Positions 27,101 through 35,354 of a stretch of 35,991 nucleotides of DNA are shown here, piece after piece. Source of the stretch: a virus. The position numbers were made by a program, and so were the translations under genes. The notes under the pieces were generated by a model, which searched no databases, was not told the origin of the DNA, and was given only the letters and a program-made list of their open reading frames with translations. Location of the stretch: positions 1 through 35,991 of the IMG/VR virus record IMGVR_UViG_3300030090_000803, one strand, 5' to 3'. Position 1 is the first letter of the stretch; the number at the start of each line of letters is the position of its first letter.

Positions 27101-30100
27101 GGAGAAAGAAGTCTCAAATGGAAGCGGATCCTGATAATAAAAAGCTACAACAAGAGTACGATACATATCTTGAGTTATATCAAGGCGTAAGCGGTAAGCT
27201 TAGAGAAATGGACAACTGGGCTGATTGGAACGATCCAGAAAGAGCTAAAGCTATGCTAGAGAGATCTGGCAGAAATATGGCTGAGGTATTTAACGAAATG
27301 GGTATTAAGGTTAATTACGAAGCTACTGGAGAAAGGAACAATGAAAACGGTTCGTCTAAATTTAAGTTTGAAGACTCTTCTGCCGAGTTTCAAAAACAAG
27401 CTGATGGATCTTATAAGGTTTTAGTAGACACTACTAGAATGAAGCCTGGTAAAATGCCTCACGAGGTATTCCACTTAGGTATGAAGACATTGTTCGACGC
27501 CAACCCCGCGGTTTTAAACAACTTTAAATCAACTATAGAAGGTGCTTTCAAAGGCGTTAAATTTTTTAAAGTCCCTGTAAAAGATAACAAAGGTGAGTTG
27601 ACTGGGGAGAAGAAAGACATGACACTAGAAGAGTTGGTTATGAACGAGCACGGCCGTCAAGCTAACTTTGATAATATTAAAGCTAATGAGTTTTTAGCTT
27701 ACGTTACCGAAGTGTTATCTAACACAAAGCACTATAATAAGTTTATTAAAAACGATACTTTTAATAGAATTAAGCAAGACGTAAACTTGTTTACACAAAG
27801 ACAGTTTGGTAAAACAGCTTTTGAAGGACCTACGTTTAAGCAAGAGGTTATTGATTTTATGGGTAACTTCTCTAGGTCAGTTAAAGCAGGTACACTTACT
27901 AGAAAGCAAGTGCAGGTATTTAAAACACTAGCTGAAAAGGGTAACTGGATGGAAGGTACTGAGGCTGACTTAAGAACAGAAGAGTCTAGAGATATGGCTG
28001 AGATGGAAACATTAAGCTCTAAAGATCTTAAAGAAGTTAACCAGACAGAAAAAGACAATAAAAGAATTGATACAGAGCTTGAAAACTACCACAGAAACAA
28101 TTTAGAAGGTAAAGAAAATATTACCTTAGACGATTTGAAAGAACTTCAGGGTCAAAAAAGAAGAGGTCCAGGTTATGATATTGACATGGAATCTCCATAT
28201 ACAGACTTTGAAAAATACCCAGTTCTTGGCAATGTTTTAGGTAGAGCTTTTGACCAAGCTGTAAACATGTATCAGCGTAATATACCTGAAAGATATAGGA
28301 TTAACTTAAATGACAGGGGTTACGAAAGCGAAAGAACTGAGTTAGCGAACGAGGTTTTATCTAATAAAAAGCGTGGACTACTTGACATCGTGCGTAGATA
28401 CGATCCTAACAACGAGCAGGGAGCTACTTTAAAAAGCTGGATAACAGGTCAACTGCGCACAAGAATGCAAGAGCTTAAAGGTGGAAGCGTAGATAAGAAG
28501 TACGAGTCTCGAGCTGCAGAAGCAGAGGGAGTAGTTGTGTCTGGAACAGACATATCTGAAATAAATATGGATCTGATCGATCCAACTAAAGGAGGTGGTA
28601 TAGATAAAACAGCTGATAGAGCTGGTGTAAACGAAAAAACAAAAGGCATAAAACTAAAAGATCATAAGTTTGAGTTTGAAGGTGGTGTTAAAAGAGCTAT
28701 AAATCCAGAGTCTGTAAAAAGAACTTCAGAAGCTGGTGAAAAAGTGTTTAACGAAACGCCTTTGAATGACTTAACGTTTATGGGTGTTGCTACTCGTATG
28801 CGTGAGTCGGCAATGAATGAGATGGATCTTTTGTTTAGAAACGGTAAAGAGCTTAGTAAACCTAAAGAAATACAAGAAGTTGAAAAACGTTTTACAGATA
28901 ATGTAAACAACGCCGCGGTGTTATACGACGCTATGCCAGAGTTTTCACACCCTAAGCATTATGAAAACACTCAGTGGGGTAAAACAGTGTTTAAAGTTTT
29001 CTATGAAAAAACCGGTGAGAAATTTAAGTCAACTGACTTACCAGTAGAGTTAACTAAGAAAACAAACGCTAGAACTGAGAAGTATAGGAAGCTACCGGCT
29101 ACACCAGAGCGTATACAGGAGTTTATAGAATTAATGAACACTGGTAGAGATGCTGGCGTAAAGAATAAAAAACGTGCAACGCTAAAGCAAGGTGTTGGTG
29201 ATATCTTTACTACGCAGACGTTTAGAGACATGCTTAATAATCCTGAGTTTATTGAAAGGGCGGAGTCAACGCCTGAAGGTAAAGCTAAACTAGAGGGATT
29301 AAAAGCTGAACTTGCAATGCGTAAACTTCGTGGAGCTACACCAGAAGCAATGGCGTCTAAAGATGTGGAATTAATAGAAGACTTTATTCCAGAGGTTAAA
29401 AACATTGATTGGGAAAGATCTAAAGATCCGGCGCTTGACATGATGCGCTTGCTAGATCGCAACCCTGAAATTGTTCGTATACTAGAGCAAAATGGAAGCA
29501 GTACTAAAGGCTTTATAGCGGATATGGGCCATAAGGTTACTCGTTTCACACAAAAAGCGTTTAACAAGTTTGCAGCAGGAGCTAGAAGATTAGGGCTTAC
29601 TACACTAGCGTCTTATACGCCAAAGATTTTTGACGGCGGCTTTAAGGGTACGAAAGGAAAGCTCGGTGTTAAGCAAGGTGTTTTAGATTTTTTCAAAGAA
29701 AACATGGAGCCCGAGGTGTTTGAACAATTTGAGAAGGAGCTAAACATCGATGTAGACATGGCGAAGCGAACAGCTGACCCTAAGTTTTCTCGGGAATTTG
29801 TAGAAGAATTTTTGCCGGACTTTTTCAGCACGTTTGATGCTGGGATGCTCGAGTTTCACAACGGGATATTCCGCTATACCACGGGTGAAGGAACTGAAAG
29901 ACCGGGTTTTAGAGAATTAGTTGATTACATTCCTAATAAAGCGCTCAACGGTATGAGCAATAAGGAGTTAATAAAGCTTGCTAATGAAATTTCTAAAGGT
30001 CCTAAAGGTGACAAACGAGTTAAAGAGCTAAGCGCAGAACTAAAGAAAGCTGGTAAAGAAAACGCTAAAATTAAAAGCAACTTAATTAAAGCCATAAAAA

Positions 30101-33100
30101 AAGCAACCACAGGAGCGGACTATCGTGAAAGCGTTAATAAAGCTCTTGGGAAAGAAGTTATAAAACAAAGACCCAAGATTTATGACGCTGAAATGGGTAA
30201 AAAGATTTTTAGCGAAATAAAAGGTGTTGAAGGCGAGTTAAAAGATGCGGAGTGGGTTAAAGATGTAAAAGTAAATGACAACAAAGTCGCTAAAGCTGAA
30301 AGAGACAAGTTAATAAAAAACAATCCTAAAGCAACTCCAAAAGAATTAGCTAAAAAGTTTAAGGAGTATCTGTCACCAGACGGAACTGTCGAGGGTTACG
30401 AGAGAATGAAGGTTGCTAATGAAAAAATGCTCGAGTATGTTGCTAATAAAATATTTGACTATATCAAAAGTAAAGAAACTTTAAGTGAAAAAGCTAAAGC
30501 TATAAACAACATCTTCCATATGCTTCAGATACAAACCAATCTGGGTAAGGGTATGTTTAGGGGTTTAGCAACTCATGACGTAATGAGTGTCATTAGCGGT
30601 AAAACACATAGCGAGCATAATCTACAACTTGGCAACTTTACAGGAAATGTATTACTGGAAGCATTAAAAAACCAAGGTAATAAAAAGAAGTTTACTGAAA
30701 ACGTAAAAGCTTTAACTAAAGCATATAAGCAAAGTATAATAGACGAAGTTATTCAAAAAGAATTTGACGCTACAGATAAAGGTGGTAGAAACGGTTTTGA
30801 TTTTGCGTACAATACAGCTACTGGTTTATTTATGTGGATGCGACGCAAAGCGGTTGCTGAACGACACGTTGATTTAAGTTCAGAAAAAACGTACGATCAG
30901 CTAATGTCTGACGTAGTATCCGGAGGTAAAGCAGTTGAAAAACTACAAACTATAAAAAGAAAGATTCTTGAAAAAAATGGCTTAGCTTCTAAAGACCTAG
31001 AGCTTACAGATAGTGATGTTGACATGGCTATTAGAATACGTGATGCCGCGCTAAGAAACGGCCGTATAAGAAACAAGAAGAAGAAAGGTATGTCAACGTT
31101 TGACTTTGATGAAACCTTAATTATAAAGGGTGAAAACTTTGTTACAGCAACTAAAGGTAAGGAATCTATTAGAATTAGCTCTGAAGAGTTTCCTTTAAAA
31201 GGACCTGAGCTTGCAGACGCTGGTTATAAGTTTGACTTTAAGGACTTTGTTAACGTTAAAGGCGGAGTTGAAGGTCCTTTATTTAAGAAACTTCAAAACC
31301 AAATAACTAAGTACGGTAATGAAAACGTATTTGTGCTTACTGCTAGAATGCAAGAATCTGCACCCGCGATACACCAATGGTTAAAATCTAAAGGTGTGGA
31401 ACTACCTATTGAAAATATAACTGGATTAGGTAATTCTAGCGGCGAAGCGAAGGCGTTGTGGATGCTTGAGAAGTTTGCCAGAGGTTATAACGATATGTAT
31501 TTTGTTGATGACGCTTTACCTAATGTAAAAGCAGTTAAGAAGGTGTTAGATCAGCTAGATGCTAAGTCTAATGTTCAGCAAGCGCTAGCTTCAATGAACG
31601 TTGATCTAATTGTTAATGACATGCTTGAGCATGCTATGGGCATCGAGTCTAGAAAAAGATTTTCAAAAGCAGAAGGCAAACTACGCGGTAAAAAAGAGCA
31701 GTCAGGTATCAAAGGCTTATTTGGTGGCCGTAGAAGATTATTCTTACCCGACACCGCTGCTGACTTAGACTTGTTGCTAGAACCGTTGTTTGGTAAAGGC
31801 GCAAAAGGTATTAAAAACAAAGAGTGGTATAGAGATAACTTGCAAAAACCTTTTGAAAGAGGTATCAACGAGTATAACACAGCAAAGCAAAGAGTCTCAG
31901 ATACTTATATGGATCTTAGAAAAAACAATAAAGATATCGTAAAAGATCTTAGTAAAGAAGTAGAAGGCACGAGCTTTACCCATGATATGGCTATGAGAGT
32001 TTGGATTTGGGATAAATCAGGGTTTCAAGTTCCTGATTTAGCTGAATCAACAAAAAATAAGTTAGTTGAGTATATTGAAAACAATCCTAAGTATAAAGCT
32101 TATGCGGAAAGAGTAGCTCAAATGACTGGGATAGAAACGGGATTAAAAGAACCAACTGAAAATTGGTGGTCCGAAACAATCGCTTCAGAGATTAGTAGTC
32201 CAGAGCGAGGTGTTAGTAGATCAGAATACTTACGTGATTTTGTAGAAATAAAGAACGAGATATTTTCTGAAGAAAACTTAAATAAAATGGAATCTAAACT
32301 TGGGTCGAAGTGGAGAGACTCAATGGAAGACATGCTTGATCGTATGGAAACTGGTAGAACGAGGTCAGAAAAGCTAAGTGGTATTACTGGCGATCTTGTG
32401 AATTACCTCAACGGATCTGTTGGCGCGATTATGAACTTCAATACAAGGTCAGCAGTACTCCAGCTTACATCTACTGTAAACTTTGTCAACGCAACGTTTA
32501 ATAATCCAGCTCGAGCAGCCCAGGCGTTTGCTAATCAAAAACAATACTGGGCAGACTTCATGATGATTATGAACTCTAGCATGCTAAAGCAAAGACGTCA
32601 AGGATTGCAGATAAATGTAACTGAAGCAGAGATTGCGGCAGCGGCTGCTGGTAGCAAAAATAAAGCAAGAGCGGTATTTAACAAGATGATAAAAGCTGGT
32701 TACATACCAACTAAGATCGCGGATAGCTTTGCAATTGCAGCTGGTGGAGCTACGTTCTATAGGAATTCTATTAAAAAGTATATGAAACAGGGTATGACGA
32801 AATCTCAAGCTGAAAAGCAAGCGTTTTTAGATTTCCAAGCTATAGCGGAAAGAACACAGCAATCAAGTAGACCTGATCTTATATCAAAAGAGCAGACGAC
32901 TCTAGGTGGTAGACTTATTCTTCCGTTCGCTAACACCCCTATGCAAATGAACAGATTAGCTATGAAGGAGATTCTTGATATTGCTAAAGGTAGATACGAG
33001 GGTAAAGCTAATCTTGCTGAAAAACTTGGTAAAATAGGTTATTACGGTTTTGTACAAACAGCTATATTTGCTGGTCTTTCGGCTAGCGCATTTGCGCTAA

Positions 33101-33669
33101 TGGCTAATAGCGACGACGAGGAGCAAATACAAAAAGCTAAATCACGAATGGGTGATACTATGATGGATTCTACTCTTAGAGGTATGGGTATAAAAGGAGC
33201 CGTGCTTAATGGCTTGAGAAATGCTTTTGGTACTTTCTTTGAACAAAGGGAAAAAGGTTACGGCGCTGATTACAGCGAAGTTGCTGAAGATTTATTGAAC
33301 ATATCACCTCCAATAGGATCAAAGTTTAGACAATTAGACGCCGCTGGTAATACTTATAAATACAACAAGGAGCAGATTGACGAAGAAGGAATACAATTAA
33401 GTTTAGACAGTCCTGGTTTAGAAGCTACGGCTAGAGTTGTTGAAGCTACTACTAACATCCCAACTCACCGATTTTTCAAAAAAGCAAATAACATTAAAAA
33501 TGCAACTGACTCAGACTTTGAAGTTTGGCAAAGAATATTAATGGGATTAGGCTGGAGTGAGTGGGATGTAGCACCTGACATGGCTAAAGAAAAAGCTGGC
33601 AAAAGTAAAAGTAGCAGCAAAAAAAATAAAAAGAAAAATAAAAAGAAAACACCAGCATTTGGATTATGA
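24106..33669 (+). CDS. Giant polyvalent ejection protein with zincin, sigma-like and HAD domains
   Basis: Single open frame of 3187 residues in the T7 gp16 position, read as the large ejected protein. Visible in order: a tandem 22-residue repeat at 7-28 and 37-58; a long charged helical region; hydrophobic stretches near 743-785 and 840-960; HEVFH at 1119-1123 with a candidate third ligand E1195 (NEFLAYVTE), a zincin-type site; a sigma region 2-like segment at about 1406-1465 (KRGLLDIVRRYDPNNEQG, then SWITGQLRTRM); a HAD phosphatase domain at about 2329-2490 (DFDET with D2333/D2335, T2412, K2449, DD 2468-2469); NGSVGAIMNFNTRSAVLQLT near 2770, typical of large polyvalent phage proteins; one membrane-type segment at 2976-3000; and a Lys/Ser-rich basic tail. 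No virion RNA polymerase or lytic transglycosylase motif was found. It overlaps the next gene by ATGA. Domain calls are by eye. Confidence 0.82.
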   Translation: MDELKKLYDVVVREGKYTKSFEEFQQQYQDPNYQKKVFDVVSRDGLYTKDFNSFTAKYAGKPQGAAGTDATAAPVMGLPSESSFSASSPIISHIKNEEFDDILGSTTRAFDESGGLTGGVLMGSWSEKDVRERLAKHYGEDKFSFEEVQAGTDAIEIRNKKTGAKKVFNLNSTWNISNNFDTLDEIYGSDMGNLDRVAKYREDGGFLGVTLPEIQKWMDESYGADVTKTEIQTQQIGQLFKSKLEDPEFMKNALGSDAENFRWILPTDYGGKGGRGDEDDYKELSKKLKDLVMERGWIWNEMNEQYGNLDETDIEYIIEDAVTEKFYEASAEYAQEQKDLLAFNIEDQGTTIDEVYKNHENFKVESLSAKERKYYDAMKKYEAMRDKEGAYSGGVSQEELDAQLARVKEAKEGYQNWWNQTKDLIDLETGKPISALTESTAAFEVNYEDTKDLLEDQVGAAMDADESLTYDEALEKVFNENGAALWSHELEGKKKFKVVINSNDVIEWLRDVKGIKSVGETKNGYIYDMSLADLAANYDYMVKSDGWGIRGWQDFRSGLKGSPVAGAVDWGVAIQREGDFVGPDRSGEFDSPEGYFGLLEEDENTDFGFSENWIAKRAQQWWYDEEEFGDFDDRSQGFKRMLKDYRDDLRELQRRDVTLSRMHLLNEDVSTGNTARKYLGRGAEMMYEGFGGIFGLDTYVDAEYISTRTQTDVLQGIVDEGLLEETEQMKEGFKRSGALKTYEGVVGFVPAITEFALIEVAGKKIGIVTGIPNLIKNLNKGYKTAKGVKLTGQALRSERVAGVGMQSGKMLKYGDEGFDAAWVASAGGTVTKSNLAKGLHFAYMSAWEEAKMAKAFDEDYHMGGGTAFYGTGMLLNKLIPLTSRYARLNEIIKIGRSGVAGAVSTQSAKALEALVDDLRGNKTFGKFVDENYSELGELGQDALIDFFVFSLVGAKGHVGKGIEGGAYKLSGGRIGRRNPLWMSYQKLHKLERQIPAILRRKKSQMEADPDNKKLQQEYDTYLELYQGVSGKLREMDNWADWNDPERAKAMLERSGRNMAEVFNEMGIKVNYEATGERNNENGSSKFKFEDSSAEFQKQADGSYKVLVDTTRMKPGKMPHEVFHLGMKTLFDANPAVLNNFKSTIEGAFKGVKFFKVPVKDNKGELTGEKKDMTLEELVMNEHGRQANFDNIKANEFLAYVTEVLSNTKHYNKFIKNDTFNRIKQDVNLFTQRQFGKTAFEGPTFKQEVIDFMGNFSRSVKAGTLTRKQVQVFKTLAEKGNWMEGTEADLRTEESRDMAEMETLSSKDLKEVNQTEKDNKRIDTELENYHRNNLEGKENITLDDLKELQGQKRRGPGYDIDMESPYTDFEKYPVLGNVLGRAFDQAVNMYQRNIPERYRINLNDRGYESERTELANEVLSNKKRGLLDIVRRYDPNNEQGATLKSWITGQLRTRMQELKGGSVDKKYESRAAEAEGVVVSGTDISEINMDLIDPTKGGGIDKTADRAGVNEKTKGIKLKDHKFEFEGGVKRAINPESVKRTSEAGEKVFNETPLNDLTFMGVATRMRESAMNEMDLLFRNGKELSKPKEIQEVEKRFTDNVNNAAVLYDAMPEFSHPKHYENTQWGKTVFKVFYEKTGEKFKSTDLPVELTKKTNARTEKYRKLPATPERIQEFIELMNTGRDAGVKNKKRATLKQGVGDIFTTQTFRDMLNNPEFIERAESTPEGKAKLEGLKAELAMRKLRGATPEAMASKDVELIEDFIPEVKNIDWERSKDPALDMMRLLDRNPEIVRILEQNGSSTKGFIADMGHKVTRFTQKAFNKFAAGARRLGLTTLASYTPKIFDGGFKGTKGKLGVKQGVLDFFKENMEPEVFEQFEKELNIDVDMAKRTADPKFSREFVEEFLPDFFSTFDAGMLEFHNGIFRYTTGEGTERPGFRELVDYIPNKALNGMSNKELIKLANEISKGPKGDKRVKELSAELKKAGKENAKIKSNLIKAIKKATTGADYRESVNKALGKEVIKQRPKIYDAEMGKKIFSEIKGVEGELKDAEWVKDVKVNDNKVAKAERDKLIKNNPKATPKELAKKFKEYLSPDGTVEGYERMKVANEKMLEYVANKIFDYIKSKETLSEKAKAINNIFHMLQIQTNLGKGMFRGLATHDVMSVISGKTHSEHNLQLGNFTGNVLLEALKNQGNKKKFTENVKALTKAYKQSIIDEVIQKEFDATDKGGRNGFDFAYNTATGLFMWMRRKAVAERHVDLSSEKTYDQLMSDVVSGGKAVEKLQTIKRKILEKNGLASKDLELTDSDVDMAIRIRDAALRNGRIRNKKKKGMSTFDFDETLIIKGENFVTATKGKESIRISSEEFPLKGPELADAGYKFDFKDFVNVKGGVEGPLFKKLQNQITKYGNENVFVLTARMQESAPAIHQWLKSKGVELPIENITGLGNSSGEAKALWMLEKFARGYNDMYFVDDALPNVKAVKKVLDQLDAKSNVQQALASMNVDLIVNDMLEHAMGIESRKRFSKAEGKLRGKKEQSGIKGLFGGRRRLFLPDTAADLDLLLEPLFGKGAKGIKNKEWYRDNLQKPFERGINEYNTAKQRVSDTYMDLRKNNKDIVKDLSKEVEGTSFTHDMAMRVWIWDKSGFQVPDLAESTKNKLVEYIENNPKYKAYAERVAQMTGIETGLKEPTENWWSETIASEISSPERGVSRSEYLRDFVEIKNEIFSEENLNKMESKLGSKWRDSMEDMLDRMETGRTRSEKLSGITGDLVNYLNGSVGAIMNFNTRSAVLQLTSTVNFVNATFNNPARAAQAFANQKQYWADFMMIMNSSMLKQRRQGLQINVTEAEIAAAAAGSKNKARAVFNKMIKAGYIPTKIADSFAIAAGGATFYRNSIKKYMKQGMTKSQAEKQAFLDFQAIAERTQQSSRPDLISKEQTTLGGRLILPFANTPMQMNRLAMKEILDIAKGRYEGKANLAEKLGKIGYYGFVQTAIFAGLSASAFALMANSDDEEQIQKAKSRMGDTMMDSTLRGMGIKGAVLNGLRNAFGTFFEQREKGYGADYSEVAEDLLNISPPIGSKFRQLDAAGNTYKYNKEQIDEEGIQLSLDSPGLEATARVVEATTNIPTHRFFKKANNIKNATDSDFEVWQRILMGLGWSEWDVAPDMAKEKAGKSKSSSKKNKKKNKKKTPAFGL

Positions 33670-34703
33670 TGAAAAAAATAATTTTATTACTAACTTTATT
33701 ATTTAGTATAACAGCTCAAGCTCAAGAACTAAAAAAAGCGTTTAAGTTTTCTACGTTTTATGCGGCTGTAAACGGAGGTAACTCTGTATCGGATCAGACT
33801 ATATACTCTGTTACTGATGGGTTAACTCAAGAAACTATAGCAACTCCATTTGACTACAGTTTATCTATGGGTGTACGTAAGATTGCTAGGTTCGGATACG
33901 AGAATAGAGCTAACGCGTTCTATGATGGAACCGAAACATCTTATTCTGCTGATGCTAATATAGGTAAGCGTAACGGTATAGAGTTTCTTGGAGAGGTTAC
34001 ATACGAAAGACAGCAAGGCCGGGAGTTTTTCAATCAACACCACTTTTTTCGTTACATCGGAGACAAAGTTATGGCGAAAGTTGAGTACCTTGAAGACGGG
34101 TTTGCAGACATCGAATACTTCGAAGCCTCGCAAAGATATAGACTTAAGCTTGGTAAGAAGTTTTCTCTGCACGCAGGAGTCGCTCAACGTATCTCAGAAC
34201 CCTATGGATATGATCCACTCGCTGAATGGAAACTTGCAAACGGAGATATTCACTACACTTACCTCGCACTTCAAGAAGGATATACTCACAACCTTACAAC
34301 TGGAGAATACATGGCTCCAGACGGAACAGTTGTCGCTTCAAACACTGAGGTCTGGGAGGCAGTCACTATCCCTGAAGTCTTATCTGAATACACTGCTAGA
34401 AAAAGAAATGAACTTGCTCGCCAGTGGAATTACTCGGTGGTTGCCGGGTTCGACTTCTATCACTTTACAGAGGACTTCTGGTTCCACACTTGGGGAAATG
34501 TTATGCCCTACCATTACGACACAGGTGGGGAATATATGTATCACAACACAGTGGACGGCCAGTGGCTTGACTACTCGGGCGGACTTATTTTCGGACACAG
34601 ATTCAACAAACACATTGGAGTTTTTCTTGAAGGTAGATATAACAAATACTGGAATAGGGAATGGTATAACTTTAAGTGTGGTGCAAACTATGTAATCTTC
34701 TAA
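33666..34703 (+). CDS. Secreted outer-membrane beta-barrel protein (predicted)
   Basis: Product of 345 residues. Two starts are possible, ATG at 33666 (ATGA overlap) or 33669 (MKK start); both give a clear Sec signal peptide: KK, then a hydrophobic stretch IILLLTLLFSITA, then the signal peptidase I site AQA|QE after residue 19. The mature part has alternating polar/hydrophobic aromatic strands (KVMAKVEYLEDGFADIEYF, QRYRLKLGKKFSLHAGVAQR, DYSGGLIFGHRFNKHIGVFL), and the chain ends YNFKCGANYVIF, with the C-terminal Phe and alternating pattern of the barrel-assembly signal. It would be exported to the host outer membrane. The function is unknown; receptor masking, superinfection exclusion or release are inferences. 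Leu codons shift from TTA in the signal region to CTT/CTC later. No lipoprotein Cys is present. Confidence 0.8.
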   Translation: MMKKIILLLTLLFSITAQAQELKKAFKFSTFYAAVNGGNSVSDQTIYSVTDGLTQETIATPFDYSLSMGVRKIARFGYENRANAFYDGTETSYSADANIGKRNGIEFLGEVTYERQQGREFFNQHHFFRYIGDKVMAKVEYLEDGFADIEYFEASQRYRLKLGKKFSLHAGVAQRISEPYGYDPLAEWKLANGDIHYTYLALQEGYTHNLTTGEYMAPDGTVVASNTEVWEAVTIPEVLSEYTARKRNELARQWNYSVVAGFDFYHFTEDFWFHTWGNVMPYHYDTGGEYMYHNTVDGQWLDYSGGLIFGHRFNKHIGVFLEGRYNKYWNREWYNFKCGANYVIF

Positions 34704-34705
34704 TC

Positions 34706-35071
34706 ATGGCTTATGTTCAAAAAAATAATCCATTTAAAAAAATAGAACCACCTATTATACGCGGTAGAAAAAAGCATGCTCGATCAATAAGAGAACATGC
34801 TCATCATGTAGAAGGTGAAAAACCAGGATCAAAGTCTACGCATTTAATGGCTACGTATGAAGCCGGAGGAAAACATTACGTAGCGCCAACAATATCTACA
34901 GACAAAAAAGGTTACAAGCCTCAAAGCTTTGAACAAGCAAAGAAAGCTGGAGAAGTATATGGGTTTAAAAATAAAAAAAGAGCAGAGAAGTTTGCTGCTG
35001 GATCATGGAAAACAGGTAAAGACAAGCGTCAAGCTATGAGAGATTATAGAAAAAGTAAGAGAAATAAATAA
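34706..35071 (+). CDS. Small basic phage protein, unknown
   Basis: Product of 121 residues. The ATG at 34706 lies 2 bases after the stop of the beta-barrel gene and is preferred over an in-frame GTG at 34676, which would run into the upstream gene. It is strongly basic with a His-rich N-terminal part (KKHARSIREHAHHVEGEK). A conserved core, HYVAPTISTDKKGY and then AKKAGEVYGFKNKKRAEKFA followed by GSWK, is a pattern I associate with small proteins of marine and T7-like phages in the late or lysis region. No catalytic residues, signal peptide or membrane segment. Its stop overlaps the next start (TAATG). Confidence 0.78.
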   Translation: MAYVQKNNPFKKIEPPIIRGRKKHARSIREHAHHVEGEKPGSKSTHLMATYEAGGKHYVAPTISTDKKGYKPQSFEQAKKAGEVYGFKNKKRAEKFAAGSWKTGKDKRQAMRDYRKSKRNK

Positions 35072-35352
35072 TGGCTACTGATCAATATAATAAAGGCCCA
35101 TTAAAAATAACAGAAGAGGCCTATGAAAGGCGCAATAAAAAAATGCGCAAGGACAATCCTGGTATGGGTAAAAGACTTACTAAAGGTAAAAACAAACGAA
35201 GAGTAAGCTTTGCCTGTAGATTCGGTGCTCAAAAACATCCTATGAAAAACAAAAAAGGAGAACCTACGGCTTACGCTAAAGCGTTAAAAAAGTGGGGTTT
35301 TAGCAGCGCCGCTGAGGCTATGAAATTTTGTAACGCAAATAAAGAAAAGTAA
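35071..35352 (+). CDS. Small basic protein, DUF6321-like
   Basis: Product of 93 residues, highly basic (many Lys and Arg). The second half, RRVSFACRFGAQKHPMKNKK and then GEPTAYAKALKKWGF, resembles the small phage domain listed as DUF6321, which has an invariant Cys/Arg/Gly motif and a terminal Trp; this match is from memory. One Cys lies in FACRFG and another near the end (FCNANKEK); a zinc site is possible but not clear. Translated by TAATG coupling to the gene before it. Function unknown; nucleic-acid binding would suit its charge. Confidence 0.72.
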   Translation: MATDQYNKGPLKITEEAYERRNKKMRKDNPGMGKRLTKGKNKRRVSFACRFGAQKHPMKNKKGEPTAYAKALKKWGFSSAAEAMKFCNANKEK

Positions 35353-35354
35353 TT

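Noticed and set aside
29001-29567. A 188-codon open frame on the - strand inside the giant ejection gene.
   Set aside because: Ser/Leu-rich translation typical of the antisense of Lys/Glu/Asp-rich coding sequence, with no own leader or motif; all supported genes are on the + strand.
24106-33669. The giant gene as a tape-measure protein.
   Set aside because: It has discrete enzyme-like domains instead of uniform coiled coil, there are no tail-tube or tail-assembly chaperone genes nearby, and it follows gp14/gp15-like genes.
33988-34695. A 235-codon + strand open frame overlapping the outer-membrane protein gene in another frame.
   Set aside because: The host frame has a clear signal peptide, strand pattern and terminal Phe. 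The overlapping frame is Thr/Ser/Leu-rich with no recognisable motif and is explained by the unusual codon use there.
34676-34705. GTG start upstream of the small basic protein gene.
   Set aside because: It would overlap the end of the barrel gene by 28 bases; the ATG at 34706 sits 2 bases after that stop and begins the conserved sequence.
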